From: Gp6-AA40 sp050742535 | GTDB lineage: Bacteria > Acidobacteriota > Vicinamibacteria > Vicinamibacterales > UBA2999 | Direction of reading: 5' to 3' | DNA length: 22,276 bases | Assembly: GCA_050742535.1 (NCBI GenBank) | Contig: JBOGIQ010000059.1 | Location: forward strand, 1-22,276 | Shown here: positions 1 to 7,049 of the stretch, piece after piece | Layout of the letters: the number at the start of each line of letters is the position of its first letter | Position numbering within the stretch: position 1 is the first letter of the stretch | The notes under the pieces: model-generated | Told to the model about the DNA's origin: nothing | Seen by the model: only the letters and a program-made list of their open reading frames with translations | The model's database searches: none | Made by a program: the position numbers and the translations under genes

Positions 1-438
1 GGCGGGGCTCCACACCGGCGTCGCCATCCACAGCCTGGTGTTCTCGTGCGCGACGATGGTCGTGCCTGCGTTCGCGGCTGCGTTCGCGCCCATTTGGCGG
101 ATCGCCTCGTTGCCGCCGGTGTGCTCGAGGTGCCAGTGCGTGTTGAACAGCGTGACGGCCTGCGGGCCTGCCCTGAGCAGAGTCGAAGGGCTTGCCGCGG
201 GCGTCCACACCTGACGCACCGCCGCTATCATTGAGGCGGTCTGGGCCGGGTCGCCGCTGTCAACGAGCACCAGGCCTTCGGGGCTGGCATAGGCGAGGAC
301 ATTGGTGCCGCCGGCGGCGGTGAGCGACAGACGATCGGTCAGCTGCGTGATGCCTGTCTGAGCCGTGGCGCGCCGAGGCAGCGCGAGACCGATCAGCCCC
401 GATGTCGCACCGACGAGGAACTTTCTACGGTCGATCAT
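1..438 (-). CDS. Tat-exported metallo-beta-lactamase-fold protein (C-terminus beyond left edge)
   Basis: Open frame of 146 codons from ATG at 438 to base 1 with no stop, so the C-terminal part is missing. The N-terminus has a twin-arginine signal (DRRKFLVG at residues 3-10, hydrophobic stretch, then ATAQ near 24-27), so export to the periplasm is predicted. Residues 101-106 read HWHLEH within NTHWHLEHTGGNE, the zinc-binding HxHxxH motif of the metallo-beta-lactamase fold. The usual Asp of HxHxDH is Glu here, so canonical dinuclear hydrolase activity is uncertain. VLVDSGD at 57-63 matches the strand and Asp before the metal motif in this fold. Residues about 83-90 come from a dispersed repeat (170-191). 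The gene follows DUF1552 #1 on the same strand after 63 bases and may be last in that transcript, though the gap has no clear ribosome site. The substrate cannot be told from this fragment. Confidence 0.85.
   Translation of the reverse strand, partial: MIDRRKFLVGATSGLIGLALPRRATAQTGITQLTDRLSLTAAGGTNVLAYASPEGLVLVDSGDPAQTASMIAAVRQVWTPAASPSTLLRAGPQAVTLFNTHWHLEHTGGNEAIRQMGANAAANAGTTIVAHENTRLWMATPVWSPA
170..191. repeat. Short dispersed repeat inside the metallo-beta-lactamase gene
   Basis: The 22 bases GCCCTGAGC-AGAG-TCGAAGGGC have complementary ends (GCCCT/AGGGC) and resemble a small repeat I recall from many environmental genomes, which reads PEQSRR in one frame. It lies in frame within the gene and encodes PSTLLRAG just before the strand leading to the HWHLEH motif. 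A link to a known repeat family is from memory and was not searched. Confidence 0.6.
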
Positions 439-448
439 TGGTTAGCCG

Positions 449-501
449 GGACCACGGACCAAGAACGGACCAAGGACAAAGGACGAAGCACCAAGTACCC
501 A
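449..501 (-). repeat. Heptamer array directly after the DUF1552 #1 stop codon
   Basis: Reading the minus strand from the TAG stop (504-502), the next bases fall into units TGGGTAC, TTGGTGC, TTCGTCC, TTTGTCC, TTGGTCC, a 4-base GTTC interruption, TTGGTCC and GTGGTCC. The consensus is TTSGTNS with period 7. The array fills almost the whole gap to the next gene, whose start is at 438. Period 7 and the absence of an open frame argue against coding. The same consensus follows the TAG stops at 8719 and 15596. Confidence 0.8.
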
Positions 502-1845
502 CTAGAAGCCCCCGATCGTCCCCGTGCTGTCACCGAACGCCTTCCGGCCGGCGCCGACCTTGTCGAGGATCGTCAGGTGCAGGTTGGCCAGCGGGGTCGG
601 CTCGCGCAGCTCGAGGTGCTGGCCGCCTTTGTGCGTGCCGTTGCCACCGCCGACGAGGATCGTCGGCAGCGGGTGGCCGTTGTGGCGATCGCTGTTCGAC
701 ATGTTCGAGCCGTAGAGGAACATCGCGTGGTCGAGCAGCGTGCCGTCGCCGTCGGGCACGTCGGCGAGCTTCTTCAGGAACGCGGCGAACCGCTCCACGT
801 GCCACGTCTGGATCTTTGCCAGCTTCTCGAGCCGGCCGAGGTCGTTGGCGTGGTGCGACACGGGATGGAAGGCGTCCGACACGCCGATGTGGTTGTAGGT
901 CCGGAGGGTGCCCTCGGCCACCATGATGTACGAGGCCACCCGCGTCAGATCGGCACGGTAAGCCAGCGCGATCAGGTCGAACAGCAGGTCAACCTGGTCG
1001 GCGAAGGCGTTCAGCTCGCCGATCGGCGCCTTGGGCACGGTGATCGCCGACAGGTCCCGGCTCGACGCCACCTGGACGCGCCGCTCGATCTCGCGCACGG
1101 TGTCGAGGTAGTCGCCGAGCCGCGCGCGATCGGCGGCACCGAGGTCGCGCTGCAGCGCGCTGGTCCGCTCGCGGACGCGATCGAGCAGGCTCGACGTCTG
1201 GCTGGCGATGGCGGCGCGCTCCTGCGGCGTGTCGCCCTCACCGAACAGCTGCGTGAAGACCTTGCGCGGGTTGAACTCCATCGGCAGCGGCGAGTGCGCG
1301 TCGCGGAACGACAACGTGGTGTTGTAGAAGCACGCCGAGCCGCTGCACGCGGCGTTCTGCTGCGTCGTCTCGGCGGCGACTTCGAGCGACGGCAAGGTCG
1401 TGTCCTGGCCGATTTGACGCGCCACGATCTGGTCGAGGGTCGTCTCCATACTGGCGCCGCGCGCCGCCCTTTCGGGCTTGACGCCGCTCAGCCAGGTGGC
1501 CGGCGCCAGGCTGTGCACCCCGCCGATCATCGCCTTGTTTTCGAGGTTGCCGAACGACGTCACGTACTTCTTGTGCGGCTCGAGCGACGCGAGGATCGGG
1601 CTCAGCTTGAAATCAGCGCCGGCGCCGCGCGGCGTCCACCGATCCATTTCTGGACCGTGGGACGTGTTGCCCATGATGGCGCCGTGCGGGATGTAGAAGA
1701 ACCCCATCCGCAGCTTCGGCGTCGCGGCGGTCTGCGCCAGCGCGGTCGCCGCAGGAACCATCGCGTCGAGCAGCGGCAACGCCAGCGTCACGCCGGCGCC
1801 GCGCAGGACCGCCCGCCGCGAGAGATGCCGTTTCGTCAGGTACAT
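502..1845 (-). CDS. DUF1552-family Tat-exported protein (copy 1)
   Basis: 447 residues, ATG start, TAG stop. The N-terminus carries a Tat signal (SRRAVLRG at residues 9-16, then a hydrophobic segment ending near ALAQ at 35-38), so it should be exported folded. Family landmarks are visible: the PMEFNPRKVFTQLFG block, HPVSHHAND in the middle, and the C-terminal LDHAMFLYGSNMSNSDRHNGH followed by LPTILVGGG. A cysteine pair at C167 and C172 lies just before the NPRKVF block, and the paralogue keeps a pair at the same place, so a disulphide is plausible. The family's biochemical role is unknown; a resemblance to the sulfatase/alkaline-phosphatase-like DUF1501 group is often assumed but not shown here. 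It starts two bases after the DUF1592 #1 stop (TGA-CC-ATG), with AGAAGGA upstream, so the pair is surely co-transcribed. Confidence 0.93.
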   Translation of the reverse strand: MYLTKRHLSRRAVLRGAGVTLALPLLDAMVPAATALAQTAATPKLRMGFFYIPHGAIMGNTSHGPEMDRWTPRGAGADFKLSPILASLEPHKKYVTSFGNLENKAMIGGVHSLAPATWLSGVKPERAARGASMETTLDQIVARQIGQDTTLPSLEVAAETTQQNAACSGSACFYNTTLSFRDAHSPLPMEFNPRKVFTQLFGEGDTPQERAAIASQTSSLLDRVRERTSALQRDLGAADRARLGDYLDTVREIERRVQVASSRDLSAITVPKAPIGELNAFADQVDLLFDLIALAYRADLTRVASYIMVAEGTLRTYNHIGVSDAFHPVSHHANDLGRLEKLAKIQTWHVERFAAFLKKLADVPDGDGTLLDHAMFLYGSNMSNSDRHNGHPLPTILVGGGNGTHKGGQHLELREPTPLANLHLTILDKVGAGRKAFGDSTGTIGGF

Positions 1846-1847
1846 GG

Positions 1848-4334
1848 TCAGTCCTTCTGGCCCCTGGGCGCCGTAGCCTTCGGCGAAGGCGCTTGAAAGC
1901 GAAACGCGTCGCTGGACACGATACCCGAGACGATGGCCGAGAGCGTGTGATTCTGGGCTGCCGACCGCCGCACGATCGCCCGCACTTGCGGCATGTCGTC
2001 GGCCTCGAGTTCCCGGCCGAGCGCATACATCGTCAGCTTTTCCGTGAAGTTGCGCACGAACAGGTCGCGACCGCCAAAGAGCGCCGCGCGGAGCTCGGCG
2101 GGACCGTCCACCACGCCGCCGTTCGGCAACGTCGTCTTCGCGTCGATCGGCGCCCTGGCGTCCACGTCCCGGTCACGCCACCGGCCGATGGCGTCGAAGT
2201 TCTCGAGCGCCAGCCCGATCGGGTCGATGACGCCGTGACACTGGTTGCAGCCAGGCTTCGAGCGATGGCTTTCGAGCCGCGCCCGCAGGGTCTTCGGCGC
2301 CTCGCCCTTGGGCGTTGACAGATCCGTTTCGACGTCGGGTGGGGGCGGCGTCGGCGGCGTGCCCATCAGCTTCTCCATCACCCAGGCGCCGCGGACGACC
2401 GGCGACGTCCGATCGCCGTACGACGTCCGCAGCAGCACGGCCCCCTTGCCGAGCACACCGTGGCGGCGCGGGTCGAGTAGCGTCACCCGACGGAATTGCG
2501 GCCCGAGCACGGTCGTGATGCCGTAGTGCCTGGCGAGCCGTTCGTTGATGAACGTGTGATCGGCGGTCACGAGGTCGCTGACGCTCCGGTCCTCCAGCAG
2601 CACGCTGGCGACGAACTGCTCGATCTCGGCGGCCATGTCGCGGCGGAGTTGATCGGTGAACGCCGGGAACAGATTCGGATCCGGCTCGACCTCTTTCAGG
2701 TTGTCGACGTCGAGCCACTTCAACGCGAAGTTGCGCACCAGGGTGGAGGCGCGCCGGTCGCCGAGCATGCGCAGCGCCTGCACGCGCAGCGCGTCGGGCG
2801 TACGCAGCTTCCCGGCGGCCGCGGCGTCGAGAAGCGTTTCGTCCGGCCCCTGGCTCCAGAGGAAGAACGACAGCCGCGAGGCCAGCTCGAGATCCGACAG
2901 GGGGAACGCGCCGTACGTAGTGTCCGCCTTGAGGCGGACCGCGCCGCGCGTAGTGTCCGCCTTCAGGCGGACTGGCGTGCGGATGGTGCGGAACAGGAAG
3001 TCGGGGCTGACGAGCACAGCCGCGACGAGTTGCTGGACGCCCGAATCAAAGCTGCCCGCCTTGCGGCCGGTTTCGAAGTGCGGCATCAGTGAATCAACGT
3101 CGGAATCGCTGACCGGCCGGCGGAAGGCGCGGCGCGCCAGGTTCGCCGCGATGCGGCGGGCGCAGTCGACGTCGCGCACGGCGGTTCGGCGCCCACGGAC
3201 CATCTCGCGTTCGGGATGGCAGATGAACACCCGCTGGCGGCTGGGCGTGTCGGACACGCCCGGCGAGTTGAACGGGCCGACCACCTGGACGCCGCCCTGG
3301 ATGCGCGGCTCGCGGTCGCCGCGGCTGAACGCGTCGCCGACGATCAGGCCGATGAACTCGTCCGACTCGACGCGTGCGCGCTCGACGAACGTCACGGCGA
3401 CGTCGTAGGTGCCCGCCTTCACCTGCACCGGGACGTCGGCGAACCGCTTCATCACCTCGGCCCGCCCGGGCGCGCCCAGGCGATCGACCGTGCGCAGATC
3501 GTCGCTGCCACCGACGGACTGGCGGAATACCTCACGGCCGTCCACGAGCAGGATCAGCGTGTGGCGGGTCTCCAGGACGCGCGAGTACACGTCGACGCCG
3601 ATGTCCTGAATCGTGAACCGGTACTCACCGTCGGCGGGGAAGGTGTGGCGGAACTTCATCCCGCCGCGTGTGCCCAGCGGCAGGCCGTCCAGGTGCAGCG
3701 GCTGATCGCCTGATTCGTGCTGCTGGAAGGCCGCCACCGATACCTTGGGCGTCGATTCGCCGACGGCCAGCCGCGCCGCCATCCGGGCGGCGGCGACGTA
3801 TTGATCGAGGAACGCCGGCGAGACGCTGAGCGCCGCGGCGATGTTGTCGAAGCCGTGGACTTCGATCTCGGCGGGCAGCAGCTGCGCGGCGTCGAGCTCG
3901 ATGGCGAGCAGATCGTTGACCGCCGTCGCGAACTCGGTCCGCGTCAGCCGCTGCATCGGCACATGGCCGGCGGCGGCCCGTCCCGGATCGGAGGCATCGA
4001 GCGCCGCCTCCATCCAGGTGACAAACGCGTCGATCTCGGCCTGGCTCGGCTGACGGCTTCCGGGCGGCGGCATCTGCCGGCCGCGCAGCTTGCGCAGCGA
4101 CTTTTCCCAGACGTCGCGGTGCTCGCGCACGCCGGCGAGGGTGGACGCCTCGATGACCAGTCCGCCGGCCTTCACGGCCGGGCTGTGGCAACCCGCGCAG
4201 TACGTATCGAGGAGTGTCCTGGCGCCCGCGGCGTCGCTTACGGGTGCAGTCTTCCCCCCGCCCGCGCCCTGGCCCGACAGGGCGGCCGTGGCGAGAAGCG
4301 CTGCGGCGACGACGAAGCTGATGGCGCGCGTCAT
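1848..4334 (-). CDS. DUF1592 multidomain c-type cytochrome-like secreted protein (copy 1)
   Basis: 828 residues from ATG at 4334. That start gives a good signal peptide (MTRAISFVVAAALLATAAL); an upstream ATG at 4421 would add 29 non-hydrophobic residues and overlap the preceding ankyrin gene. In order I see: CAGCH haem site (46-50, PSCyt1-like); a DUF1587-type block (LTRTEFATAVNDLLA to GFDNIA); a beta-rich middle region (FRHTFPADGEYRF); a DUF1595-type block (LARRAFRRPVSDSD); a DUF1592 block (LELASRLSFFLW); a DUF1588 block (LRTSYGDRTSPVVRGAW); and a DUF1585-type C-terminus with a second CxxCH (CNQCH, about 696-700) followed by DPIGLALENFD. Two haem attachment sites suggest a dihaem envelope protein. 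Electron transfer or oxidation of an extracellular substrate is an inference from the haems only. Residues about 454-475 derive from a palindromic repeat pair. The partner DUF1552 gene follows after two bases. Confidence 0.92.
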   Translation of the reverse strand: MTRAISFVVAAALLATAALSGQGAGGGKTAPVSDAAGARTLLDTYCAGCHSPAVKAGGLVIEASTLAGVREHRDVWEKSLRKLRGRQMPPPGSRQPSQAEIDAFVTWMEAALDASDPGRAAAGHVPMQRLTRTEFATAVNDLLAIELDAAQLLPAEIEVHGFDNIAAALSVSPAFLDQYVAAARMAARLAVGESTPKVSVAAFQQHESGDQPLHLDGLPLGTRGGMKFRHTFPADGEYRFTIQDIGVDVYSRVLETRHTLILLVDGREVFRQSVGGSDDLRTVDRLGAPGRAEVMKRFADVPVQVKAGTYDVAVTFVERARVESDEFIGLIVGDAFSRGDREPRIQGGVQVVGPFNSPGVSDTPSRQRVFICHPEREMVRGRRTAVRDVDCARRIAANLARRAFRRPVSDSDVDSLMPHFETGRKAGSFDSGVQQLVAAVLVSPDFLFRTIRTPVRLKADTTRGAVRLKADTTYGAFPLSDLELASRLSFFLWSQGPDETLLDAAAAGKLRTPDALRVQALRMLGDRRASTLVRNFALKWLDVDNLKEVEPDPNLFPAFTDQLRRDMAAEIEQFVASVLLEDRSVSDLVTADHTFINERLARHYGITTVLGPQFRRVTLLDPRRHGVLGKGAVLLRTSYGDRTSPVVRGAWVMEKLMGTPPTPPPPDVETDLSTPKGEAPKTLRARLESHRSKPGCNQCHGVIDPIGLALENFDAIGRWRDRDVDARAPIDAKTTLPNGGVVDGPAELRAALFGGRDLFVRNFTEKLTMYALGRELEADDMPQVRAIVRRSAAQNHTLSAIVSGIVSSDAFRFQAPSPKATAPRGQKD
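2916..2973 (-). repeat. Two in-frame copies of a REP-like palindrome inside DUF1592 #1
   Basis: Copies at 2916-2940 and 2949-2973 are 33 bases apart (11 codons). Each holds a near-perfect palindrome; copy 2 read on the minus strand is GTCCGCCTGAAGGCGGAC followed by ACTACG. They encode VRLKADTTRGA and VRLKADTTYGA. The spot lies between FLFR and SDLELASRL, where the paralogue at 10053-12509 has a shorter, unrelated linker. A relative in the opposite orientation lies at 8619-8643. Confidence 0.85.
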
Positions 4335-4375
4335 GGCACGACGCCAGGATGATAACGCCGTACGCCAGAGCGTGC

Positions 4376-6031
4376 TCAGCGCGCTCTCCGCTCCCGCTGG
4401 CGTTGCGCGTCCTCCAGCCACCGAGCCATCTTCTCGTCGTTCGCGGCATGGAACGCCCAGCCCTGCGCCGTGCCATGCCAGCGATAGTCTCTGATCGTCA
4501 TATCGATACCGCGGTCGATCAGGAACTGCATCGACTCGTAGTTCGCATGAAAGACCAGCTCGTGCAGGATACTCGCGGGCTCATGCGAGCTCCACGTCGT
4601 GTTGATATCGGCGCCGTGCGCCAACAGAAAGTCCGCCACGTCGAGGTGGCTGTTCATGACGGACCAGGCGAACGCCGTGTCGAGCACCCGCTGGACACTG
4701 TGCGCGCTCCATTGGCGCGCGTATTCCTCGATCCGGCCCATCGGCATGTACGGACTCGAAGGGTAATGCTGCTCGATGTCGCCCAGCGCTGGCGCTCCGG
4801 ACGCGTCGAACCACCGCTTCACCCGCGGGAGATCGCCCATACCTGCCGCATGTGGTAAATCGTCGGGCAGTGCCCAGATACGGGTGAGCAATGGAATAAG
4901 GTGTGTCTTCGCGTAGGTAAACGCGAATTCGACGGCCTGCGATTGAGGCGGCGGCTCACGCCGCAGTATCGCGGGATCGAGATCGAGAAGCGCACTGATG
5001 AATTCCCCACGATTCTTCAGCGTTGCGACCTCGATGATCCGAGCTTGAAACCCCACGAAGGCGTCACCGAGCAGCCACGGCTCACGGTCCAGGAGGCGAC
5101 GGAACGCCGTCAAGTCGCTGTCCCCGGCTGGTGAGGCTGCCGAGGTCTCGTGCCCACTATAGGAACTCACGGAGCGGCGGGCCTGTTCCATCACGAACGC
5201 CTTCCACAACCCGACCTCGGCGGTGCGGCCAGGCCGGTTGTCGATGAAGTACGTGACGAAGGCCTGGCGTCCGACACTCGCCTCGACGCGTGCGCCGAGC
5301 TCCGGATCGAGCGCGATGGCGCGGTCCAGCAGGACTGACGCGATGACGTCGTGCTTGAAGCCGGACGCGACCGTGAACGCTTCAGTGACGAGGGCCAGAT
5401 TGTTCTCGTCCTCATGAAGCGCAGCGCGGACGGCGTCGATGTCGCCGAGCGCCACCAGGAATCGGAGCGTGTCCGGGAGCAGACCTTTCCGCCGAAACAG
5501 CTGCAGCAGCCCCCTGGCGTGCGACCGGAGGAGCCCCTCGCACACCGCTGGCATCACGACCGCGCCGGCGTCGATCAGCAGTTCCGCGCAGGCGGCGCGG
5601 GTGAAGTGCTCCTCGGCGAACGGATCGAAGCTGTCCCCATAGGAACCGGTGGCGAATCCCAGCACGCCGCTGTCGTCGACGTCGCCATGCCAGGACAGCA
5701 GCGCCGGGTACTCGGCCAGCAACTGCTTCAAACGATCGACGTCGTTGTCGTGAATGACGCGCCGAGCCTGCGCTGCCGCCCATTCCAGGCCTCTGCCAAG
5801 GCGTTTCCCGACTTCCGCGGTGAGGTCTTGCCAACCAGGGTAGCCGTACTCACGGGCGATGACGAGTTGCGCGTTTCGCTGCGTCAGCGGCACGTCGACA
5901 GTCGGCAAATGCGCACGCGCACGCGCGATCGCACCGGCATCACCAGCGGCGGTGTCGCGAGCGAGTTTCTTAGCCTGTTTCCGGAGGGATTCGAGAGATG
6001 GACGTTCCGGGAGAGACTTCGACGCGGTCAT
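4376..6031 (-). CDS. Ankyrin-repeat protein without signal peptide
   Basis: 551 residues, ATG at 6031, preceded by a strong purine-rich site (AAAGAGGGG, 5 bases before the start region). No signal peptide, so cytoplasmic. The N-terminal block (SLESLRKQAKKLARD, residues about 12-26, then ARAHLP and ...REYGYPGWQDL) is one I recognise from other Acidobacteriota ankyrin proteins. Ankyrin units are degenerate through the middle and clear near the C-terminus: VMNSHLDVADFLLAHGADIN (about 455-475), then LHELVFHANYESMQFLIDRGIDM and a WHGTAQGWAFHAAND unit. It probably acts as a protein-binding scaffold; the partner is not evident. It lies 41 bases upstream of DUF1592 #1 on the same strand and may be the first gene of that transcript. 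Confidence 0.88.
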   Translation of the reverse strand: MTASKSLPERPSLESLRKQAKKLARDTAAGDAGAIARARAHLPTVDVPLTQRNAQLVIAREYGYPGWQDLTAEVGKRLGRGLEWAAAQARRVIHDNDVDRLKQLLAEYPALLSWHGDVDDSGVLGFATGSYGDSFDPFAEEHFTRAACAELLIDAGAVVMPAVCEGLLRSHARGLLQLFRRKGLLPDTLRFLVALGDIDAVRAALHEDENNLALVTEAFTVASGFKHDVIASVLLDRAIALDPELGARVEASVGRQAFVTYFIDNRPGRTAEVGLWKAFVMEQARRSVSSYSGHETSAASPAGDSDLTAFRRLLDREPWLLGDAFVGFQARIIEVATLKNRGEFISALLDLDPAILRREPPPQSQAVEFAFTYAKTHLIPLLTRIWALPDDLPHAAGMGDLPRVKRWFDASGAPALGDIEQHYPSSPYMPMGRIEEYARQWSAHSVQRVLDTAFAWSVMNSHLDVADFLLAHGADINTTWSSHEPASILHELVFHANYESMQFLIDRGIDMTIRDYRWHGTAQGWAFHAANDEKMARWLEDAQRQRERRAR

Positions 6032-6264
6032 TGCGCCCCTCTTTCGTCAATCGCCTGTAACCCGCTGACTTCAGGCTGAAAGAAGGTGCACACGCACACG
6101 ACTCAGGCCAAAACAGGTGGGAGTGTTCCCTTGCCGCGGGAGGGTGGCGCCCTGTCAGCGCACTGCGCGCAGTATCAAGGGAGCGCCGCTTCGATGTCAA
6201 ACACGTCGGTCAACGGCGTCCATGCGTATCGCAGAGTGTTCGCGAACGGTGCTAGCCTGAAGGC
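6032..6264. promoter_or_regulatory. Divergent intergenic region between the ankyrin and FKBP genes
   Basis: 233 bases separate two divergently transcribed genes, so promoters for both should lie here. On the minus strand the ankyrin ribosome site GAGGGG is at 6036-6041. On the plus strand only a weak GAAGG precedes the FKBP start. I could not assign convincing -35/-10 boxes, and the one open frame (6086-6280, plus) has no coding look. Confidence 0.45.
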
Positions 6265-7044
6265 ATGCTTCGTCTGCTGATCTGCCTGCTTCTGACGCCG
6301 GCCGCCGCGCTGGCGCAGGGTGCCACCACTACTCAGAAACCACCTCGAAAGCCACCCGTGTCCGCCCCTTCCGCACCGAAGCCAGCCCCCGCTGCAGCGA
6401 AGCCGCTGCCTGCGGGAACGGCGCCGGCCCGTGCTGCCGCACCACTGACCGACGACCAGAAGCCGATCTACGCGCTCGGGCTCCTGATGCAGCGTTCACT
6501 GGACCAGTTCGACCTCAGCGCCGCCGAGCTCGACATCGTCAAGCGCGCCTTGACCGATGCCGCTGCACACAAGCCGGCGATCGATATCGAGGAGTGGGGA
6601 CCGAAGATCGAGGCGTTCGCCGGTGCCAGGGCCGCACGCGTCGTCGCGCGTGAGAAGGCCGCATCGGTTGCGTATCTGGCGAAAGCAGCGGCGGATCCAG
6701 ATGTGGTCAGAACCGATTCCGGGTTGATCTATCGAGACCTGTCTGCCGGCACCGGTCCGTCTCCGACGGCCAGCGATGCGGTGAAGGTTCATTACCGCGG
6801 CACGCTCATCAACGGCACGGAGTTCGACAGCTCGTATCGGCGTAACGAGCCGGCGCAGTTCCCGCTGGGCGGCGTGATCCCGTGCTGGACCGAGGGCATG
6901 CAGAAGATGAAGGTCGGCGGCAAAGCCCGACTTGTGTGCCCATCGGACCTCGCCTACGGTGACGCGGGGCGTCCTTCTATTCCCGGCGGCGCCACGCTGG
7001 TGTTCGAGGTCGAACTACTGGAGATTGTCGCGGCGGCGCAGTAA
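6265..7044 (+). CDS. FKBP-type peptidyl-prolyl cis-trans isomerase, exported (FkpA/Mip-like)
   Basis: 259 residues. A signal peptide (MLRLLICLLLTPAAALAQ) is followed by a Pro/Ala/Lys-rich linker (about 20-60), an FKBP N-terminal helical domain (about 68-150, YALGLLMQRSLDQFDLS) and a C-terminal FKBP domain (about 160-255). The catalytic-domain landmarks are present: VKVHYRGTLINGTEFDSS, FPLGGVIPCWTEGMQKMKVG, ARLVCPSDLAYGD, and IPGGATLVFEVELLEI. It should catalyse proline isomerisation and assist folding of envelope proteins; N-terminal domains of this kind usually dimerise. The gene stands alone on the plus strand. Its TAA is five bases from the stop of the convergent ankyrin gene, leaving no room for a separate terminator. 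The two cysteines in the FKBP domain are common in this subgroup. Confidence 0.93.
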   Translation: MLRLLICLLLTPAAALAQGATTTQKPPRKPPVSAPSAPKPAPAAAKPLPAGTAPARAAAPLTDDQKPIYALGLLMQRSLDQFDLSAAELDIVKRALTDAAAHKPAIDIEEWGPKIEAFAGARAARVVAREKAASVAYLAKAAADPDVVRTDSGLIYRDLSAGTGPSPTASDAVKVHYRGTLINGTEFDSSYRRNEPAQFPLGGVIPCWTEGMQKMKVGGKARLVCPSDLAYGDAGRPSIPGGATLVFEVELLEIVAAAQ

Positions 7045-7049
7045 CCAGA

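Noticed and set aside
577..1896. 439-codon open frame on the plus strand opposite DUF1552 #1
   Set aside because: It lies wholly opposite a well-supported family gene, is Arg/Val/Glu-rich in the way of antisense frames in high-GC DNA, and shows no recognisable domain.
4335..4421. N-terminal extension of DUF1592 #1 to ATG 4421
   Set aside because: It would overlap the ankyrin gene by 46 bases and place 29 non-signal residues before a good signal peptide.
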